NCBI GenBank assembly: GCA_004794785.1
Contig: SJOL01008829.1
Coordinates: 436,658-500,657, forward strand
Reading direction: 5' to 3'
Length of the DNA: 64,000 nucleotides
Source of the DNA: Opisthorchis felineus
Taxonomy: Eukaryota; Platyhelminthes; Trematoda; Opisthorchiida; Opisthorchiidae
The position numbers were made by a program, and so were the translations under genes. This document shows positions 60,404 to 64,000 of the stretch, one piece after another. The first letter of the stretch is position 1. The number at the start of each line of letters is the position of its first letter. The notes under the pieces were generated by a model, which did no database searches, was not told the origin of the DNA, and saw only the letters and a list, made by a program, of their open reading frames with translations.

Positions 60404-62555
60404 AGTGAAACTATCATCATCATCATCACCAAAGACAGCAACATCAGTGTTGACACTGATGCCTCACTGCCGTTCGTCTAACTATATATAAAGCCCTAGA
60501 GTGGAAAGAAGAGAAAAAGAGTGGATGAGGGAGGGGACCTAGTGCTGGCCTATGTCAAGCGTTCTGAGTTGTCTACACCTCCAAGAGCTCAATCAGACAA
60601 TCTGGAAAGAAACTGACCGCACGAACGCCACTGACATCGACTAGTCGCCATTTCTTGCAACGTCTCCAGCCAAACACAGACGGGGTCAAAGGGACCCCAT
60701 CCTGGAAGCCGTACACCACCAACAACACCCAAACTCTTCGTGATCTCTTTCACGCCCTTCTCCCAAGTCATGCGTTATCCACCTCGCGGTTTGCGTCATT
60801 CTGAAGCAGGCACCGAGAACAACACTCGTCTCGGTAGACGGTGGTTCGGCATGCGTAGCACATGACCGAGCCATCGTAGTCGGTGGTGTTGGATGTTTTC
60901 CCGGATCGAAGTACCTGCCGCACAACCAAATACCCGTTTCCTAATCACCTCGTTACTAACACGCTGACACCATCCAAAACCAGCCACGCTTCTGAAGCAT
61001 CGGTGGTCGAAATCAAATCTCGGACAACCACCACGATATCTGCGGTTTTAGCTCAGATCGAAAACCTGAAGACGCCTCATCATCTGTCCGCAGAGGCCAT
61101 GTCTCACACCCATACAACAACACAGCCCTTATTGTAGCCTGGTACACATGACCCTTAAGATCTAGTGAGATACCTTTGTGACGCCACAAGTGACGCAAAT
61201 TAGCAAACGTGATTCAACCCTTTGAGATTCTTGCACTGACTTCATCAGACACACTTCCGCCAGAGCTAATACAACTACCGAAGTATGATTCCTCTTGAAT
61301 TGTAAGGGGTATGTACGGAGACTGCACGTTCTGAAGCACGACTCTGCACTCTGAAGGTGCAAGGCGCATGCCAAAAGATGGTATGGTGGTGGTCAGTCTG
61401 TTCAACAGGGATTGTGCTTTGCTTTGGTCTTCAAAGATGACGGCAATGTCATCTGCGTACTCCAGATCGACAAGGCTCTCACCAGCAACTATTTGAACAT
61501 CGGGGTTTTGAAGACCTTCCAGCGTTCGCCTCATCATTTCATCAATGATGAAGTTGAACAAGAATGGAGAGAGTGGACATCCTTTATAGGGAAGCTTTTC
61601 GAGAGCTCACCATACACTCTCACCCGCCCAGAAGTATGTGAATATAGGGATCGGATTATGTTTACAAACTTCTGGGGCATACCCTGTTGAGCAAGTGTAG
61701 TTAGCAGCACTGACCGATCGACAGAATCGAACGCACCCTTGAAGTCAAGGAATACCAAGATTGTGGGTCGTCTGTACATATGGCGTTGCTCTAACACCTG
61801 ACGGAGTGTGAAGATGTGGTCAACGCAGCCTCTACCCGGTCGAAATCCCGCTTGATTCTCACGAGTCAAGGTTTCGCGTGCCACCGTAAGACGACGAAGA
61901 ATCAGTGACGCCAGAAGTCTTGTCACAACAGGAGTCAAACTAACACCTCTGTGGTTGCTACATTCACTGCGAGTACCCTTTTTGAAAATGGGCACTACTA
62001 TCGATTCACCCCAGTTGTCTGGGACGGTCTCTTTCTCCCAGATAGACCCAAATAGGCTAGACAGGCACTGGCTGAGAAGTCCACCGCCATCCTTGAAAAG
62101 AGCAGGTGGAAGGTCGTCAGGACCAGCAGCACGATGACGCTTGAGTAGAGAAATACACTCGGACACTTCCGAGGCTGAAGGCGGCTCCAGATTCACGGTC
62201 CACCTTTCTGTTGAAGCCCAGGATTCTGGATTGGAGGTAGCAGGTGGCCAACTGAATTGCTGTTCGAAGTACTGTGCCCAGCGGTCCAAACGTTCTGCTT
62301 TGCTGCATATCAGGTAGCCATTGTGGTCCCTGATTATTTCGCTGACAAGAGGTTTCCGAGAGCCAGTCGAACGAATCAAGTGGAACAGCTTGCGGACGTT
62401 TCCAGCAGTCTTCGCATCTTCCCTTTCTTCGGTTATTGGGGTCCACCAAGCTTCTCGGTATGCAAGGATACTCAGTTTCAACTGGCGTCGGATGATGCGT
62501 CGGGTGGAGTTGTGATTGCGGCCAGGAGGGATCTGCGGCCGGGTCTCCAGCAAAG
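60404..62555 (-). mobile_element. RTE-like LINE A, 5'-truncated, with (TGA)n tail
   Basis: The RT frame runs [76 protein letters not shown] and DLEYADDIAVIF. The C-terminal part reads [13 protein letters not shown] and HRLRWLGHVLRM. A small deletion near 61,585 removes the GVRQ residues before GCPLSPF and shifts frame. A stop follows SARISKG at about 61,214. The 3' end is a short (TGA)n run at 60,406-60,425, the simple tail typical of RTE elements. Confidence 0.93.
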
Positions 62556-63627
62556 ACACAGTCCTATAAGAGATCCAACAGAGAAACAATATGCGAAGAA
62601 GACGGAACAGCAATTCACTCCCTCAATCAGCGTCTTGAGCAATGGGCTGAGCATTTCAAAGAACAGTTCAGCATGTCTCCGTCAACACAACCGCTGGAAG
62701 AACACCGCGGGCCTGAATGAAACAGCGATACCAGCAGAAATGAAGCGTGAGATATCAACCCTCAAGCACGACAAGGCACCTGGCGCAGATGATCTGTACC
62801 CCGCGCTCTTCAAAGAAGGTGGCGAGGTCCTGGTAAACAGTCTGACATCCATGCTGCACAAGATTTGGAATGAAAACTGTATACCAGCCGAATGGAGCTC
62901 CTCCACTGTTATCCGGCTTCAACAAGGGCACAAGAACGACGCGCGAAGACCTCATGGTAACAACCTCGTATCTGCGATATCTAAGATGCCCTCCGGCATT
63001 ATTTTGCACAGGTTCATCGATTATCGGGAGAGACAGATTCGTGAAAATCAAGCTGGATTTCGCCTGGCCGAGGATTCAACGACCATATTTTCACGAAATT
63101 CTTGAACAGCGTCACTGCTCCAGACTGCCCCACGTTGGTTTTCTTGAACTGAAATCTGCTTTTCACACTGTCGATCGTGAGAAACTTCGGCGGTGTCTGG
63201 CGATCAAAGATGTCCCTTCCAAATTTATATCCCTTATGAGGGCGCTGTATGCGAACTTCTGTGGGCACGTACGAGTATACGGCAAACGTTCGCCTGAGTT
63301 CACCACGTCCGGTGGTGTGAGACAAGGCTGCCCTCTCTCACCTTTCCTCTTCAACTTTGCTATTGATGTGCTGCTTGAAATCTCTCTGTCTGCTTCCGAA
63401 ACCTCGGGAGTCCAAATGATCCCGGGACTTTCGCTCACAGACATTAAGTATGCGGACGATATGGCTCCCTTGATTCAGATCCTTCGAAAATGCAAACCAT
63501 TTTAAATAACCTTAATAACTCTGCCGCACCGTTTGGCATGCGCTTCACACGCGCAAAGTGTAAAATGCTGCTACATGACTGGGTGACATCGAAACTGAAC
63601 CTCATGCTTTCAGACGAGCCAATCGTC
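62556..63627 (+). mobile_element. RTE-like LINE C fragment, opposite orientation
   Basis: Reads [66 protein letters not shown] and DIKYADDMAPL. After a shift near 63,490 comes PFGMRFTRAKCKMLLHDW. It is a different subfamily from element A (GKRSPEF rather than GELSKSF). It stops where the tail of element B begins and meets element A head to head at about 62,555. Frameshifts at about 63,100 and 63,490. Confidence 0.9.
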
Positions 63628-64000
63628 AGCATCATCATCATCAACAGCATGACATCAGTGTTCAACACCGATGCTTCGCTGCCGTACAACCATGATTTAT
63701 TTGAAGGCCTTATTGTGAAGAAAAGAATAAAGGTGAACGGGGAAGGGACTTAGTGCTAGCTTACTACAATCATTCCGAGGTGCCTACACCTCCAGACACT
63801 CATTCAGGCAATCTGGATAGAGACTGACAACAAGAATGCCACTGACATCGGTTGGCGGCCATATCTTGCAGCGTCTCTAACCAGGCGCAGTGAGGATGAC
63901 GCGGTCCCCATCCTGGAAGGCGAGTAGCACCGACAGCACCCAAGCGTTTCGTAATCTCCTTCATACCCCTCTGCCAGGTCAAGGGTTGGCCACCTCCCTG
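63628..64000 (-). mobile_element. RTE-like LINE B, 3' end, runs off the window
   Basis: The minus-strand end has a (TGA)n tail at 63,630-63,643, then sequence parallel to the 3' end of element A: ORF end [35 protein letters not shown] and CQSLSRLPE. Most of the element lies beyond position 64,000. Confidence 0.9.

Noticed and set aside
62257..62600. Plus-strand 282-codon frame start as a separate gene
   Set aside because: Its first third is antisense to LINE A; only the part after about 62,556 is coding-like and belongs to LINE C.
1..64000. CRISPR arrays, operons or bacterial-type genes
   Set aside because: No regularly spaced direct repeats and no compact gene packing; introns and eukaryotic retroelements are clear.

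Overview
This window looks like nuclear DNA of a flatworm, most likely a digenean trematode. The evidence is a split gene with very short introns (36-46 nt) at its 5' end and kilobase introns further 3', together with dense decayed RTE-type LINEs, a Penelope-like element with a GIY-YIG region, a Gypsy element and tRNA-derived SINEs. Digenean identity is an inference; the species cannot be fixed from the sequence alone.

The one confidently recognised host gene lies on the minus strand from about 59,059 down to 24,142. It encodes the presequence protease PITRM1/PreP, an M16C zinc metallopeptidase of the mitochondrial matrix. I could place 20 coding exons. All splice phases agree, and the joined length is 3,012 nt (1,003 residues plus stop), close to the family length of about 1,037. 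The inverted zinc motif HILEH, the distal zinc glutamate in FNEMKG (97 residues after the second His), the GGAYGG motif and the C-terminal ILGPE block are all present. Exon 17 is the least certain internal exon. The exon encoding the mitochondrial presequence was not found.

Layout. 1-24 kb: gene-poor 3' flank of PITRM1, holding a Penelope-like remnant (2.46-3.23 kb), copies of an interspersed repeat here called R1 (6.8 and 8.1-8.5 kb), two copies of a second tRNA-like SINE (5.05 and 10.06 kb) and a 0.9-kb imperfect inverted repeat (17.4-18.3 kb). 24-59 kb: PITRM1, whose introns carry SINE-1 copies in both orientations, more R1 copies and a decayed Gypsy retrotransposon with gag, RT and integrase traces (51.4-53.55 kb). 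59.2-64 kb: a nested pile of at least four RTE-like LINE fragments in both orientations, sitting immediately upstream of the PITRM1 5' exons. Long stretches of 1-24 kb show no gene I can support.

Most novel-looking signals: the large inverted repeat at 17.4-18.3 kb; the R1 repeat, whose junction carries a hammerhead-ribozyme-like core; and a terminal repeat present at 1-235 and 54.9-55.16 kb with a similar core and a TATA-like box. No CRISPR array, rRNA or convincing functional tRNA gene was seen.
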